Below, piece after piece: positions 1 to 26,400 of a stretch of DNA of 64,000 nt. Origin of the DNA: Hirudinaria manillensis (lineage: Eukaryota > Annelida > Clitellata > Hirudinida > Hirudinidae). The notes under the pieces were generated by a model that saw nothing but the letters and a program-made list of their open reading frames with translations, was not told the origin of the DNA and did no database searches. Positions within the stretch are counted from its first letter, which is position 1. Every line of letters begins with the position of its first letter. The stretch is taken from assembly GCA_034509925.1 (NCBI GenBank), contig CM067526.1, forward strand, positions 12,755,510-12,819,509. The letters run 5' to 3'. The translations under genes were made by a program, and so were the position numbers.

Positions 1-114
1 TTCTCTGTCCTGAGGTCGACATTCGACATTCGCTTTGCTACTTTGAAGTCTTCCGATGACGTGGAAGATGACGTTGATGACGACGTCATCGAGATTGATG
101 CTGGAAGACACGCA
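1..114 (+). CDS. Possible 3' end of an open frame cut by the window edge
   Basis: Frame 1 is open from the first base to a TGA at 112-114 (37 residues). It starts with ordinary mixed composition and ends in an acidic Asp/Glu/Val stretch. No family is recognised and no splice acceptor can be judged because the upstream sequence is missing. It could be a terminal exon or a chance opening; the GAT/GAC-rich part resembles the microsatellites that fill this region. Confidence 0.18.
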
Positions 115-759
115 TGAGAAGAGAAAGATAAGTCCTCGGCCATTATAACTTCGTCCCTGTGTGGTCATTGAGATGTCCCTTTATGAGTGATTACTCATTC
201 ATCCGTGCCCTAATGGCCGCGGTCATCCGACCGTGACGACCCTGTTGCTCTTGCCTGGTGGGATGGTGATGATGATGATGACGATGAGCAGGAGGAGAGG
301 AGGAGGAGGAAAAAGAGGAGGATGGTGAAGATGATTATTATGGTGCAATAAAGCAGAAATAATAATTTTTGCAAGTCTTACAACAGCTCGTGTTTGGTGA
401 AGTTCAAATAATGTCATTTTAAGTGAATTATAATTGTTTAATCGTAAATAATTTATTTTCAAAAACCTAAATAAGTGTGAAAAATATTGTTATTATAAAA
501 TTAGAATTTCAAAAATTCTTTAAAATGGCTTCTACTAGTAATGACATTTAAAGGCGTTGAGCAAATTAAGAATATACAAATTCAAAATAAAAAACTTTAT
601 TACGATTATATTAAATGTTATTTACAAAAAACAAACAAAATACCTAAACGTTAAATACGAAATAATAGCTGTTTCAAAATTAAAATTCAAAAATAACTCC
701 AAAGACCCTTGACTTGACCCTTTGACTGCCCCTATGACCTCATTTGAATTTACTTGGGG

Positions 760-892
<133 letters not shown>

Positions 893-1186
893 ACTTTTAT
901 TATTTATGTATTTGTTTATTTATTTTTTTCCATTTCCATATAGGAAGAGGGGACAGTGGATTCTAATTGGCGGATCGGAGGATTCATTAATCATTTCCTA
1001 CGCAGATTTGCGTCACTCAAGTTTGCTCAAAGGATTAATTGCATCAGTCTCCTTCCTTTACTTGACCTTTCGTTTCTTCTTGGAAAATAATCTTTCCAAC
1101 TTTCACTTTCTGTCTTCTTGTTCCGATGGGTTCAATCGAATCGTTCAATCAGTTTCAATCAGTGAGTTAAGGATTGAGTTATCCGG

Positions 1187-1293
<107 letters not shown>

Positions 1294-2254
1294 GAATATT
1301 ATTGAATTATTATTATCAATAAATTAACAAATTCAACATTTGTCCAAAGCAATCCTATGAGAACATTCAAAATGAATTTTTTTATTTTTAATTGTTTTTA
1401 GCCTGTTCTTTGTTAAAATTTAAATCTTCTTTTAAACGTATTTTGTCTCCAAGCTCCTTTCATCGTATACAATGTGAGAACGACGTCTTCTCCGATGTTC
1501 GTATCTCACGCTCCTAATGGGACTCGATTTAAATTGAATTTACTTGAAATAGCTTTTAAATTCGTTAAAACCCAACTGGTTTTCTGCGATTTCCGAGAGA
1601 GAAGAGGAAGAATAAAAAATCTAAACAAAAGCCGACAAAAATAAAAGTATTTTCCAGTTTATCGCTCGCTATAAAATTATAAAATCAATTGTTCTAGCAA
1701 CAAGATTTACAACTTCTGGGAATTGTTGTTGTTGTTGTTTTGGAAGTCACTTAATTATATTAAATTATTTTGCATAACTAAAAATGCAAACAAACGAAGT
1801 CACCTAAAATTTTCAGACGATTTGATCGCCAGATGGCAGTTCACCCAAGTCCTCCTGGCGATTAAATTATAATTTTTGAGATTTCTTTTTGGACATCGTC
1901 GATAAAAACAGATATGCATTTACGAAATTACATGAATAATATTTATTTAAATCATAAATAATTTTAATTATTACGAATAATTATGACTTTTTCTTTATTT
2001 GTGGTACAATTTATTATTAAATGATATTAATTGTATAATTATAGAAGTTATTAATGTAATAATATCAATTATCAATTTACAGTTTTTAAAGTCAACCCTA
2101 AACTATCAACAACCTCAAAACCGTGAAATTGATCCGAGGCTTATAGCAGGATGCCCGCTTCAATCAACAACCGATGATCAGTCATGCGTGACGAGAAGAT
2201 ATCGATTCGGTCACGATTGGGTGGCTTTTTGTTGATTGAAATGCAACGCGTGAG

Positions 2255-2760
2255 TTGATCTTGTCAACTCACACTCACCCAATCATATTTATCACGTCAA
2301 AGTCATCGAGACTCGTTAAAACACGTCAAGACATCATCATTATCAAGACTCATCCAGATCATGTCGTCGTCATCACCAAGATCTTCACCCCAATATTATG
2401 TCTTCATCATCATTCACCCAAACCCATTCATCTTTATCACGTCATCATTATCAAGACTCACATAACGTCACGATATCATTGCTATTACTACTTACTCATA
2501 TCATATCAAATCATCATCATTATCATCATCACCATGACATCAAGTCGTCGTCGTCCTCCTCATCATCAACCCAGCCTCATCAAGTCATCATCATTATCAT
2601 CATCAACCCAGCCTCATCAAGTCATATGCATGAACGACCTCCAACTGACATCCTGACTTTGTTAAAAAATAAAGTGAAAAACACAGAGACTCTCTATCCA
2701 GGTTTTCCAGGCATCATCGTCGTCGTCGTCGTCGTCATCGTCATCATCATCAAAGTCGTA
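2255..2760. repeat. ATC/TCA-rich degenerate tract
   Basis: About 500 bp of imperfect CATCAT/TCATCA and CGTCGT repeats with interspersed non-repeat sequence, including short duplicated phrases (the string ATCAACCCAGCCTCATCAAGTC occurs twice near 2565 and 2605). Two overlapping open frames here have Ser/His/Ile-biased composition and are not credible genes. Confidence 0.8.
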
Positions 2761-3394
2761 ACTGATGATTTATATTCTTATTTTATGTTTTCCTGATTCT
2801 ATTTAAGCATAATTTAATGAATTATTGGTTAATTTAATTCAAATAATATAATAAGTTTTGTTCATTTATAAACTTTTCTCTGTTGAAAATATAATTCCAC
2901 GATTTGACAGACAGATTGATCTTGTGTCTCTGAACAGGCAACTGTATTAAAATAAGATTTAAAAAAATAAAAATAAAAAAATAAAAAAAATAAATATAAA
3001 AAATAAAAATAAATATAAGCAAACTTGTCATCTCAGTGTCAGAAATAATTTTTTTTTCCTGTTAATCAGAATGGTGAATCATTTTTGTTTTTGTTTTTGT
3101 GTTTGTTTATCAATGATCGAAGTTTTTATGATTCGTTGGAATATTTATTGAAAGGAATAATGAATATAAAATAAAAAAAAAATTGAATAAATTGCGAAAA
3201 TTAAAACTTATATTTCTTAATAAATTGCGAAATTTAAAATTTAAATTCCTTAATAAATTGCGAAATTTAAAACTTAAATTCTTAAAAAATCTCTTCCTTT
3301 AAATATTAAAATCGGTTTTGAATTTTAGTAATTTCTAGGGAAAAAAATATTATTATGCCTAGGGAAGAAAATTGCTGGTAATTATTCTTAGTAC

Positions 3395-3665
3395 TAATGT
3401 TGTTGTTGAAAGTCGTTCTAGCTGCCGCTCTTGTTGCCGTTGTTGGCAGTAGTAGCGGTGGTAGAAGCATTGGTGATGATGACGATGATGTTATTGTTGT
3501 TGTTGTTGTTGTTGAGGGTAGCGGTAGTAGAAGCGGTGATGACGACGACGACGACGATGTTGTTGTTGTTGTTGAGAGTAGCGATAGTAGAAGCAGAAAT
3601 GATGATGACGTTGATGTTGTTCTTGATGTTGTTGTTGTTTTTGTTGCTGTTGTCGTAGAAGCACC
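3395..3665. repeat. GTT/GAT/GAC compound microsatellite
   Basis: Alternating blocks of (GTT)n and (GAT/GAC)n with an intervening unit around GGTAGCGGTAGTAGAAG that recurs three times (about 3450, 3518, 3578). The tract is open in two + frames (poly-Asp/Val and poly-Leu) and on the opposite strand (Ser/Thr), as expected from composition rather than coding. Confidence 0.75.
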
Positions 3666-3825
3666 CGCCAGCGCCTGCCGGAGTGGTTTTTCGGTCACGG
3701 ACGACTGTTTACATCCTGGTGAGTCGAACCTCATGGAAATGAAACGAACGGAAGTGACTTTTCCAGAATGTTTGGAGTGCTTCACTCGTTCAATCGATGC
3801 TCCTTCTGTTTGCACGCACCAACAG

Positions 3826-3896
3826 ACGAAGAAGAAGAAGAAGGAAAAAAAGAAGAGGAGGAGGAGGAAGAGAAGGAGGAGGAGGAGGCGGGCTTT
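3826..3896. repeat. Purine-only GAA/GAG tract
   Basis: About 70 bases made almost only of G and A on the + strand. It is a homopurine mirror-type tract with potential for triplex structure; reads as Lys/Arg. Confidence 0.8.
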
Positions 3897-4148
3897 TAAG
3901 AGCAGACGAGTTTTGTGCGAAGAAAAAAATATACTCGAATAAATTTTACTTTTAGTTTTAGTTTTTTTTTAAATATGATTCTTGAAATATAAAAATAATG
4001 TATTTGTTTTTTATTTTTAAATTTATAAAAATTAATTTTAAAATTAATTCCAACTCCGAGATCAGAAAATAAGCATTTTATTCGTACGAAAATTGTAAGA
4101 AAGAAAGAAAGAAAGCCTAGTTACAGAGTATAAAATGGAGCAATTTGG

Positions 4149-4200
4149 ACCAATCAGAGACCTGCATTCAAATGACGTCACGTGGTACCAGACAGGAAGT
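4149..4200. promoter_or_regulatory. CCAAT / CRE / E-box / ETS-site cluster
   Basis: Within 52 bp there are CCAATCAG (4150-4157), a perfect palindromic CRE TGACGTCA (4173-4180), an overlapping CACGTG E-box (4179-4184) and ACAGGAAGT (4192-4200), a good ETS-factor site. The cluster sits in complex sequence amid repeats about 5 kb upstream of the ETS gene promoter. Inference: an enhancer or cryptic promoter, possibly autoregulatory for the ETS gene. Confidence 0.4.
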
Positions 4201-4944
4201 GGATAATGAAGATGCTATTTGCTATTCTTAATTGGCATTTCTCCTCTGCAAATACGATTCTGAATCCAACCTTTGATTGAATTTTCATGAAAATCAATTT
4301 TAAATTAATAATAAATGCTAATTTAAAATTAGATATTTAAATATGTTTTATAAATTCTTAATTAAATAATAAATGGTAATTTGAAATTAAATATTTTTAA
4401 TTCCAATTTAATGAGAGACGAGGGACAATATCTCTGTTTAGAGATAAGCGATTGGCTGATGAATTGCTATTTAGGTCATGAGTTCAAGGTCATGGAATGA
4501 ATGACCCAATTAATCTTTAACTTTTAAGGTCAGATATGTTAAGGAGATTAGATATTTGAGTAGTTGATTATATATTTTTAATAAATAAATTTAAAAAAAA
4601 CAGAAATTAAATTATCTTAAATTATATTAAATTATTTTATTTTATTACATTATATATACTAATAAATATAGCATTATAAAATAATAAATACATTATAAAA
4701 TTAAATAAATAAAATGCAATTAAAAAATTGCATCGACTCTAAGACCTTCTCAAGAATGTAGTTGTTGGTGTGGGGGAGATATGATGATTTGATCCTTGAG
4801 AATCGATGAATATTCATCATGACGTGACTGCTTGTGTCATGACATTCTGTCGCATGTAAGTGCCTTTCTTGCCTGATGCCTGAGTTTTGTTCCAGCAAAA
4901 GAGACCTCCTCCTCGTCGTCGTCGTCGTCGTCGTCATCCTCGTC

Positions 4945-4958
4945 GTAACCATGACAAC
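4945..4958 (-). promoter_or_regulatory. RFX X-box-like site
   Basis: GTAACCATGACAAC, the reverse complement of GTTGTCATGGTTAC, matches the RFX imperfect palindrome (GTNRCC-N-RGYAAC type). The identical 14-mer occurs at 17048-17061 on the other strand. Function is inferred from the motif only. Confidence 0.35.
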
Positions 4959-5434
4959 AAAGGCGTGGGATCCTGGAGCGTTCCTAGTGGCACGTGTGGG
5001 AAAAGGTGGCCAATCAATGGAAAGATCATTCGGGAAAAATGATCACATGATCGTTACAACAACAACGACAACAACAACAATAACAATTATAACAACAACA
5101 ACAGCAACGTCGTCGTCGCCGTTCATGACCATCGTCATAATCATCATCATCATCATCATCATTACCATCATCAGGAGCGACAATGACCACAACTACTATA
5201 AGAGTATTAACTTGTTTGCAATATTATTAATAAATAAATTAATAAATATTAGTAAATAAATTCAATTATCAATGACGGTCATAGCAATGTTTTTAAACGA
5301 GTGATAATTAAACAAAGGTTAAATATTATAATCCAAAAATCAAAATATGTTTTTGATGATAAGCTTGGCTGACCGCTGATGTCAAAATATTTACATATAT
5401 TATCACTTTATATATATTATTACCACCTGCAAAG

Positions 5435-5436
<2 letters not shown>

Positions 5437-5520
<84 letters not shown>
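5437..5520. repeat. (ATC)n microsatellite
   Basis: About 28 pure ATC/CAT units. They read as poly-Ile on + and poly-Asp on -. Confidence 0.95.
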
Positions 5521-6095
5521 CTATCGTCGTCATCTCCACCATCATCATAATCATCATTACAGCCATCGTCGTCGTCGTCGTCATCATCCTGTTCTCGAGG
5601 TGTCACAACTTCCGGTCTCGTGTTGGTCTATAAATAACTCGTTTTGATGATCCTACAATTTCGCTCAACTTTTAATGCACTTCACAATAATAACAGGATT
5701 ATAAATTACTTATTAATATTTATTATCATTATATATTTTATAAATAATAATTATTAATATATTATTTATTAATATTATTAATATGAAATATTTTAATTAT
5801 ATATAATAATAATTTTTAAATATAATTATTCCAATCTCGTTATTAATTACATATAATATTAAATAAAATGATGACAAATATTTAAAATAATTTAACTCTC
5901 ACAAATAAATAAATAAAATGGCGGCCGCACAGGTGGATAACAAGTGCGTGTCGTGGAAGCGGGAAGCGGTGACATTCATGGTGACGCAAATACCGGGGTC
6001 AAAAGGTCACGGGTACCTGCGAGGCTGAGCGATGATACAATTATCAGGCGCATCATCATCATCCGGCTCATTCCATGCTGTCTACTATCAATCAT

Positions 6096-6225
6096 TACTG
6101 ATTGATGATGATGATGATGATGATGATGACGATGACGACGTCAATGATAATGGTGATGATGATGATGATGACGATGACGACAACGATGATGGTGATGATG
6201 ACGATGGTTATGGCAGTGATGAAAA
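6096..6225. repeat. (GAT)n/(GAC)n microsatellite
   Basis: Two GAT-rich blocks separated by ACGACGTCAATGATAATGG. The poly-Asp and poly-Met/Thr open frames here are by-products. Confidence 0.9.
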
Positions 6226-6288
6226 ATAAGAAGCAAGTGAGGAGTTCGACTGTGATTATAAATTATGAAACGACGATGACGCCATGCT

Positions 6289-6335
6289 GGTGTTGATGAT
6301 GATGATGATGACGATGATGACGATGATGATGATAT

Positions 6336-6386
<51 letters not shown>

Positions 6387-6415
6387 CGACGATGATGACG
6401 ACGACGACGTCGACC
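6289..6415. repeat. (GAT)n microsatellite
   Basis: About 100 bp of near-perfect GAT units passing into GAC at the 3' side. Confidence 0.9.
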
Positions 6416-6538
6416 TTCGATGACGTCAACAACAGCAGAGGTATCATTATGATCACGTGGTCACATCATCGCCATGAAATGGAAATTATATTCCATGGCA
6501 GGACCGCCATTAGTGGCATCGTCCAATTGGAAGCTGGT

Positions 6539-6539
6539 T

Positions 6540-6580
<41 letters not shown>

Positions 6581-6620
6581 ACCGTTAATTCATAAATCAT
6601 CATCATCATCATCATCATCA
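6539..6620. repeat. Inverted (GAT)n ... (ATC)n pair
   Basis: (GAT)n at 6539-6580 is followed after about 18 bp by (ATC)n at 6597-6620, so the two blocks are complementary and could fold into a hairpin. The spacer ends a short open frame. Confidence 0.8.
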
Positions 6621-7162
6621 ACGATTGCTATCATCACTTTCATATAATTGCTTTTCGATTATTTTGAGATAATAATAATAATAATAAAAATAATCACCAT
6701 CATCATCAAATATTATATTATGATCTTAGAATTATTATTATTATTATATTAGTTAATTAATTATAATAATTAATAATATTATTATTATTAATATTAATAA
6801 AATTATTATTTGAGATTGCATTAATATTACTATTTACAGGCATTTTGTATTTAAATCTGGGCTGAGATTTTCTGTAATTTTCTCAAATTAATAATTAATT
6901 AATTTTCTAATTTAAAAAAAAATATTTATTATCAACTCTTATTTATGCAATGATGATGACGATGATGATGATGATGATGAGGAGGAGGAGGAGGAGGAGG
7001 AGGAGGAGAATATCAGCAGTGATGATAATGATTTTTTGATGGTCGCCCAAGAAGAGCATAATTTGAATAAAAGCATCAGAAACACATTTGTGTTCATTCT
7101 TTAAAAGTATGGATTAATTAGGACTACCTTATTATAACATTCATATAATAATATATGTTGCA

Positions 7163-7311
<149 letters not shown>

Positions 7312-7366
7312 TAATTATTACAATATTACTGGTATTGTTATTCTTGTATAGTAATCATGGGTTAGA

Positions 7367-7402
<36 letters not shown>

Positions 7403-7679
7403 GCAATATAGTAACATTATAATTTTTATTATTATAATTATTATTATTAATGTCATTATATGTCAATTATGAATCATGTTCTTAAACAATCAATGCTTTT
7501 ATTAATCAATATGATGAATATACAAATAAAGCCAAACATTAAATAATTTATATTATTATTTTAACAATACATAACGACATTAATCACGATTATAATTATA
7601 TTCTATATATTATAATTATAAAAACATAAATCATAATTAATAATAATAATAATAAATAATAATAACTGTAATAAGAATA

Positions 7680-7900
7680 AACGAAATAAACTCAATGCGC
7701 CTCTGGAACCCAGCATCAACCACTGGCTTTCCACAAAGCGAAAGGTATGACGCAATGAAGCGCGACCGCGGATGGAAATGCCGATTCGACGACGCGTGGC
7801 CGTCACGGTCCGGTGGTTTCTGCCCACTAATTACTTCCATGCGCTCTGCATCGCTTGCCTGTGATTGAGGCTTCGAGAAAGAGCTGGAAGCGACCATTTC
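7680..7900. other. Non-repetitive, GC-richer island
   Basis: About 220 bp of complex sequence between AT-rich repeats, open on the minus strand for 86 codons. The predicted peptide has mixed composition, but I found no clear acceptor/donor pair or recognisable domain. It may be a regulatory element or an unrecognised small exon. Confidence 0.3.
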
Positions 7901-7902
7901 CA

Positions 7903-7936
<34 letters not shown>

Positions 7937-8129
7937 TTAATAATAATAATAATAATAAAAATATTAATAATAAAGTTAATTAGACGAGTTTGTTTTAATC
8001 AATGATTTATCAATGTTAAGGGTTTATTAGAGATGTTTACGATGCGGTTTCAAAATATTTGTCATGTTATCTAGGGGATGACACGGGATTGGTTGTCTGA
8101 TGGTCACGTGGATGTTGGTAATTTGGGAG

Positions 8130-8146
8130 TTGATGAGTACAGGTAG

Positions 8147-8177
<31 letters not shown>

Positions 8178-8545
8178 GGTGTGGTGTGCGCGTGATACTC
8201 GACATTTCATGGCGAACTGGTAAACTGTATTGTTGATTCAGTTTCATGGCTGTAAACATTGCAAATGTGATATGATGAAGAAGACGATAATGGTTATGAT
8301 GATGATGATGACGATGAGTTATGCTCGACACACACTCTGGGCATGCCAGAGATGTGCTCGAGGGTGTGTCCATTACGATTCCATGCTCCATGCTATGGAG
8401 TCCATACCTACCTGTCATCCAGTCTGCGATCAAGAGGCCAACGATGCTGCTACTGATGATGATGATGATGATGATGGCATTAATGATAACAGTCGTGATG
8501 ATGATGATATGAGGAGGAAGAAGAGGAGGAGGGGGAGGAGCAAGA
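8130..8545. other. GAT/GGT repeats flanking a complex 200-bp segment
   Basis: (GAT)n and (GGT)n blocks near 8147-8180, 8296-8318 and 8453-8478 enclose complex sequence (8180-8450) that is open in several frames. None has splice or homology support; I see no gene. Confidence 0.5.
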
Positions 8546-9132
8546 TGACGATGATGGTGATGGTGATGGTGAAATAATAAAAATGAATGGCTGAATCATT
8601 GGCATTCATAATTTCTCGAACATATCAAGAGTGCAACAAATTAAGTTGCTCAAATGATAATTTAAATTCTTGTAAAATTGTGAATTTACTAAATATTTCA
8701 CTAAAACCGACCATTATGAACACGTGCAGCAGCAATAATAATAATAGTAACAAAAATAGTATTAAGCTGTAATAACACCAATTATTGTTATAATACATAT
8801 TAATGGAATAAATATTTGTTAATATTATTTGTATTACATTTATTTATATTAAATATTTAATATTATTATTATTATTTCAATAATAAACACCACCCAACAA
8901 ACGAAAACCGAAACTCTGGAAAAGACAACAACGACAACAACAACAACAACAACAACAACAACTGCCCAGAAATTCGAAATTGAAAAATGAGAAAATAAAT
9001 TCCTCACGAAACGAAAAAAAAATAAAACGCGCCCGACGGACGGAGACGCCGCGGTGTTCAACGAAGCGTGGAGAGCGCACGACGCTCGGAGCGGACGTCG
9101 ACTGGAAGTGGGCGGATGCTGATAGGAAGGTA

Positions 9133-9200
9133 GTGGGCGTGGCCTCGGTAGGCGGAGTATAAAAGGGACAAGGAGACGAGAGGAAGGAAGGACTCAACAT
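9133..9200 (+). promoter_or_regulatory. ETS gene promoter 1 (TATA, GC/KLF box)
   Basis: A GTGGGCGTGGCC Sp/KLF-type box at 9133-9144 lies just upstream of TATAAAAG at 9158-9165; transcription would start near 9188-9195 (ACTCAACATCAGG). The following 270 bases, rich in CAA and TC/TCG repeats, contain no in-frame ATG before 9466 and form a plausible 5' UTR of the ETS gene. A CT repeat (9220-9234) lies just after the start. Confidence 0.6.
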
Positions 9201-9465
9201 CAGGATTGAGAAGAGTTCCTCTCTCTCTCTCTCTCGACTCGACGGTTTGCGCTCAACGACAACAACAAGAACAACAACATCCAGTACATCATCATCATCG
9301 TCGTCGTCGTCATCGTTCTGGTCATCGGTAGCCGTAACTGTAACAACAATACGGACAACGAATCGAAGATCGAAAGTCAACAACAGCAACAACAACAACA
9401 GCAGCATTTCAAAGAAGAAGAAGAAGACTCCGCCCACAACCCATTTTTCCAGTTGCAGGGAGTCG

Positions 9466-22700
<13,235 letters not shown>

Positions 22701-23180
22701 TGGATGGAATGGGTGAAAAAGGGTCTAGCAGAAAGTACCTATGGACTATGGAGTACTTTCCCTAAAGTCATTCCATGAGATGTCAATTTGTCCGACTTGG
22801 AGATTCTCTTCAATTCTTTTATTTTATTTTTTATTTGTTCAAATTCATTTTGTTTCAAATATATTCCGTTGTTTACTTGTCGATCAGAAGATGTGAAGGC
22901 ATTGGTCTAGTCATTATTATTTCATTTATTTATTTGTTTATTTGTTTGTTTATTTATTTATTTATTGTTTCTTTTGTTGTTTCTTTAGTTGTTTCTTTTC
23001 TCGTGTTTCTTTGGTATTTACATATCAGAGGTCGTTTGTCGTTCAATGGAAACTTCGTTCAAACCTTAAACTGCGGCGATGGGATCGTGCATAGTTTCAC
23101 TTTTCTATTTTATTCCATTGTAAGGATTCAGTGATCCAAAATGTCATTCCGTGCAAAATAAAAAAGCATAACAAAACAAA
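22701..23180 (+). other. ETS gene 3' UTR with polyadenylation signal
   Basis: After the TGA at 22698-22700 the sequence is T-rich and non-coding, and AATAAA at about 23155-23160 is the first good poly(A) signal. The next gene starts at 23429. Confidence 0.55.
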
Positions 23181-23428
23181 ACAGAAGCAAAAACGAAAAT
23201 CATTCGAGTGTGTTTTCTTCGTGTGTCTTTGAAAACGACTTCGAGAGATTGAAGATTTGTTTGCAAACAAAAATTTTATTGTCTGATAAACAAAGATATT
23301 AAAGCGCTCTAAAGTTATCACGTCCAGATAAGAAACATCAACAAGATACAATGCCTCAGTGAGCATATTCTTAACTCGTAGTGAAGCTTGTGAATCGCTG
23401 CGCTTGGATAAACTTCGTAACAGGCAAG

Positions 23429-26400
23429 ATGGTGGCCACGAAAAGTGTTGGGAATGATGGTGACCCAGTTAGCGACAGAGAGGAGCAGAAGGAGACTAAG
23501 GATTTGGTACAAGTACCGAGAACTATAACACTATTGGGAGCAATTTCTTTTATCGTCGGAACGATAATAGGTTGGTTAGAAGTCTTTGAAAACGGTTTAT
23601 TAAAGAGCCATTGTTAAGTAAAAATAAAAAAATTCGTTTGAACGAGGCACAACAATAATCTTCCCATTGTAAGTAAACCGAGAATGAATGTCATCATGGC
23701 AGGCAAATTGCGTATCGATCTCATAGTGTTTGTTCCTCTTGCAGTTCCTAATCCAACACAAACTCTTTTAAAATCGTTTTCCCTTTTCGGTTGATTGAAC
23801 CATCACACTACTTGAGATGTTCATGAAACTCGCATTCCCACTTCATAGCAGTTATCATAATCAATCGCAACACAAACGTACACTCCGTATTTTCTTATAT
23901 TTTAATTTTTTTTCTTTTTTGTTCAAATTTGAGAAATAACTTTTGGAAATTATTTTGTGCATTTAAAATTTGAAATGATACAAATTCGATATGAAATTCA
24001 GTTATTTGAGAAATTAAAGTATTTTCAAGAGAAAGAAAATTATCCAAAATGCCACGCAGCGACATAATTTTTATGTTTTAATAATTTTTAAATATATATA
24101 TATATTTTTTAATTTATAATTTTTATGTCATAACATAACCAATTAACTTATAAAATAATAACATAACAAATTGATTAATTTATAAACTGTTTAAGAAAAC
24201 GTTAAACTCAGGTTCAGGGATTTTCATTTCGCCAAAGGGTGTCGCCGAAGGATCGGGAAGTGTTGCCCTTACCCTGATCAGTTGGACCATCTGTGGGATT
24301 GTATCTATGCTTGGTTAGAAGTATTGAATCGATATAAATAATAACACCATTAAAATTAAATTATTTAGATGTATTAATTATGATTTTAAACGGTAAATTA
24401 ATTAAATTAAAAATATATTATCTTAACTCGAGATGGAAATAGCGGAGGGTCATATCTCAAATAATAATATTTCAAGTGAATGAGTTTAAAACACATTTAT
24501 TAATAATTTAATAATTTAATTACCAGCTACACAAATTAATTAATAAGATAATTGAAGTTACGGCGACCATTTTGTAAACAACAGCTGCCCTATGTTACGC
24601 CGAGATGGGTTCAGTGGTCACAGAATCTGGGGGTGACTATGCCTTCTTTGCCAAAGCCTACAGTCCAGCCGTGGCCTACATGTTTGCCTGGTGCTGGGGT
24701 CTCCTCCTCAAACCCGCTTCCATGGCAACGCTGACGATCACCTGTGCCCAGTACCTCATAATGCCCATGTTCGATGATGGATGCGGGGATTTCCCGGAGG
24801 TCATCAAGAAGATTTTTGCCATCACTTTGATTCGTTAGCGATTGCTTTTTAAAATTTATTTATATTGTTTATTTATATTTATACTCATATTTATATTTAT
24901 ATTATACCTTGCAATGTTATTAATAAAAATAAGATTTAATCCTGAATACACTATGATAAATTCCATTAAGATATAAATTAGAGCTATATTTAAATTAATT
25001 GTATTTATTATTACTATCACGTAATTCCAAACGATCTTCACTTTCCAGTACTCCTGGCGTCCGTAACCATCTACAGCACGAAATTGGTTTCCAAAATTCA
25101 AATCATCTTCACAGTGGCCAAACTGGTAGCCCTGGGCATCATCATCATTGGTGGAGTTGTCAAGCTCTTTCAAGGTCACGAAAGATTTTACAAATAATTT
25201 ATTTAAGATCTGAAAACTGTTAAAAATTATTAAATTTAAAATTAAATAAAAATAAATAACAAATAAACTAATAAAAAAACACGGTCGAACTTCACCGATC
25301 CCCCGGACTCAAAAAAAGCCATGTTTAATCACCTTGAACTTTCCCACTTATCAGATCATAAAAAGCAATATCATCGATAAAAACATGATAAATAACTTTT
25401 AGAATGGTCCTTATACGAGATGGCTTTAGTGACGCACTTGAGAAACCAGCCTCTCATCACTTCTTTTCAAGAAAATGATTTATTATCTGTGAAATTATTT
25501 TAATTAAATGTTTAATAATAATAAGCAATTAAGTAACTAAATAAATAAATTAATATACGATTGATTGATTGATTGCTTACTTGAGTGATTGATTGATTGA
25601 AAGGTTACACCGAACATCTCGAGACTGGATTCGAAGGGACGAGCACCAATCCCGGCGTAATTGCCCTTGGATTCTACAGCGGCATGTTTGCTTTCGACGG
25701 ATGGTCTGGAGTTATTTGTTGAAAATTGAAAATTTTGAAAAATTCTCAAAGAAATGCATCGTTGGATTAATTTCAGTCTAACCATTTTAAATAAGTTAGC
25801 AATTACGTTAATAATTTAATAGGTTACATTGAGTCATTGATTCTCTATTTATTAATGCAGGAATGCTGCCAATTTCATCACAGAGGAGATCATAAGACCA
25901 GAAAGGTTCCCTAAATAAAATAGATTAAAATTGAATAAATCTAATTTAACTATTCTCAAAAGTAAAAACAAAATTGCTATTAAAAATTATTTCTGTGATA
26001 TTTAGCACCAATAAACAAAGTAGCCGGATTAATCCACTTTCAAAAACGAATTAAACACACATTAAGTTTATTTATTTATTTTTATTTTAATCTTCCGAAA
26101 GAAATCTGCCGTTGGCCATCATCATCGGAGTTCCTGTAGTCATTTGCGTCTACGTCTTAACAAACGTTTCCTACTTCACCGTCATGACAGTCCAGGATAT
26201 GATCGACTCGCCAGCTGTCGCTCTCGTCAGTATATTTGAATATTGTAAAAGTAGAATATTATTCATTTATTTGATTATTTCATAAATGACCGTAATGTTA
26301 AAATAATTATTTTAAACAAATTAAATTAATAATTAATTAAATTAACTTCAATTGCGCTTCGAAAGACTTGGGCCAACAGGGTGATACCAAATATGGCCTG

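Noticed and set aside
3718-3735. tRNA B-box-like string (GAGTCGAACC)
   Set aside because: No matching A-box or cloverleaf stems could be drawn on either strand.
3306-3942. Overlapping frames on both strands (169 and 181 codons)
   Set aside because: Compound GTT/GAT/GAA repeats give biased Ser/Thr, Asp/Val and Lys/Arg peptides on both strands.
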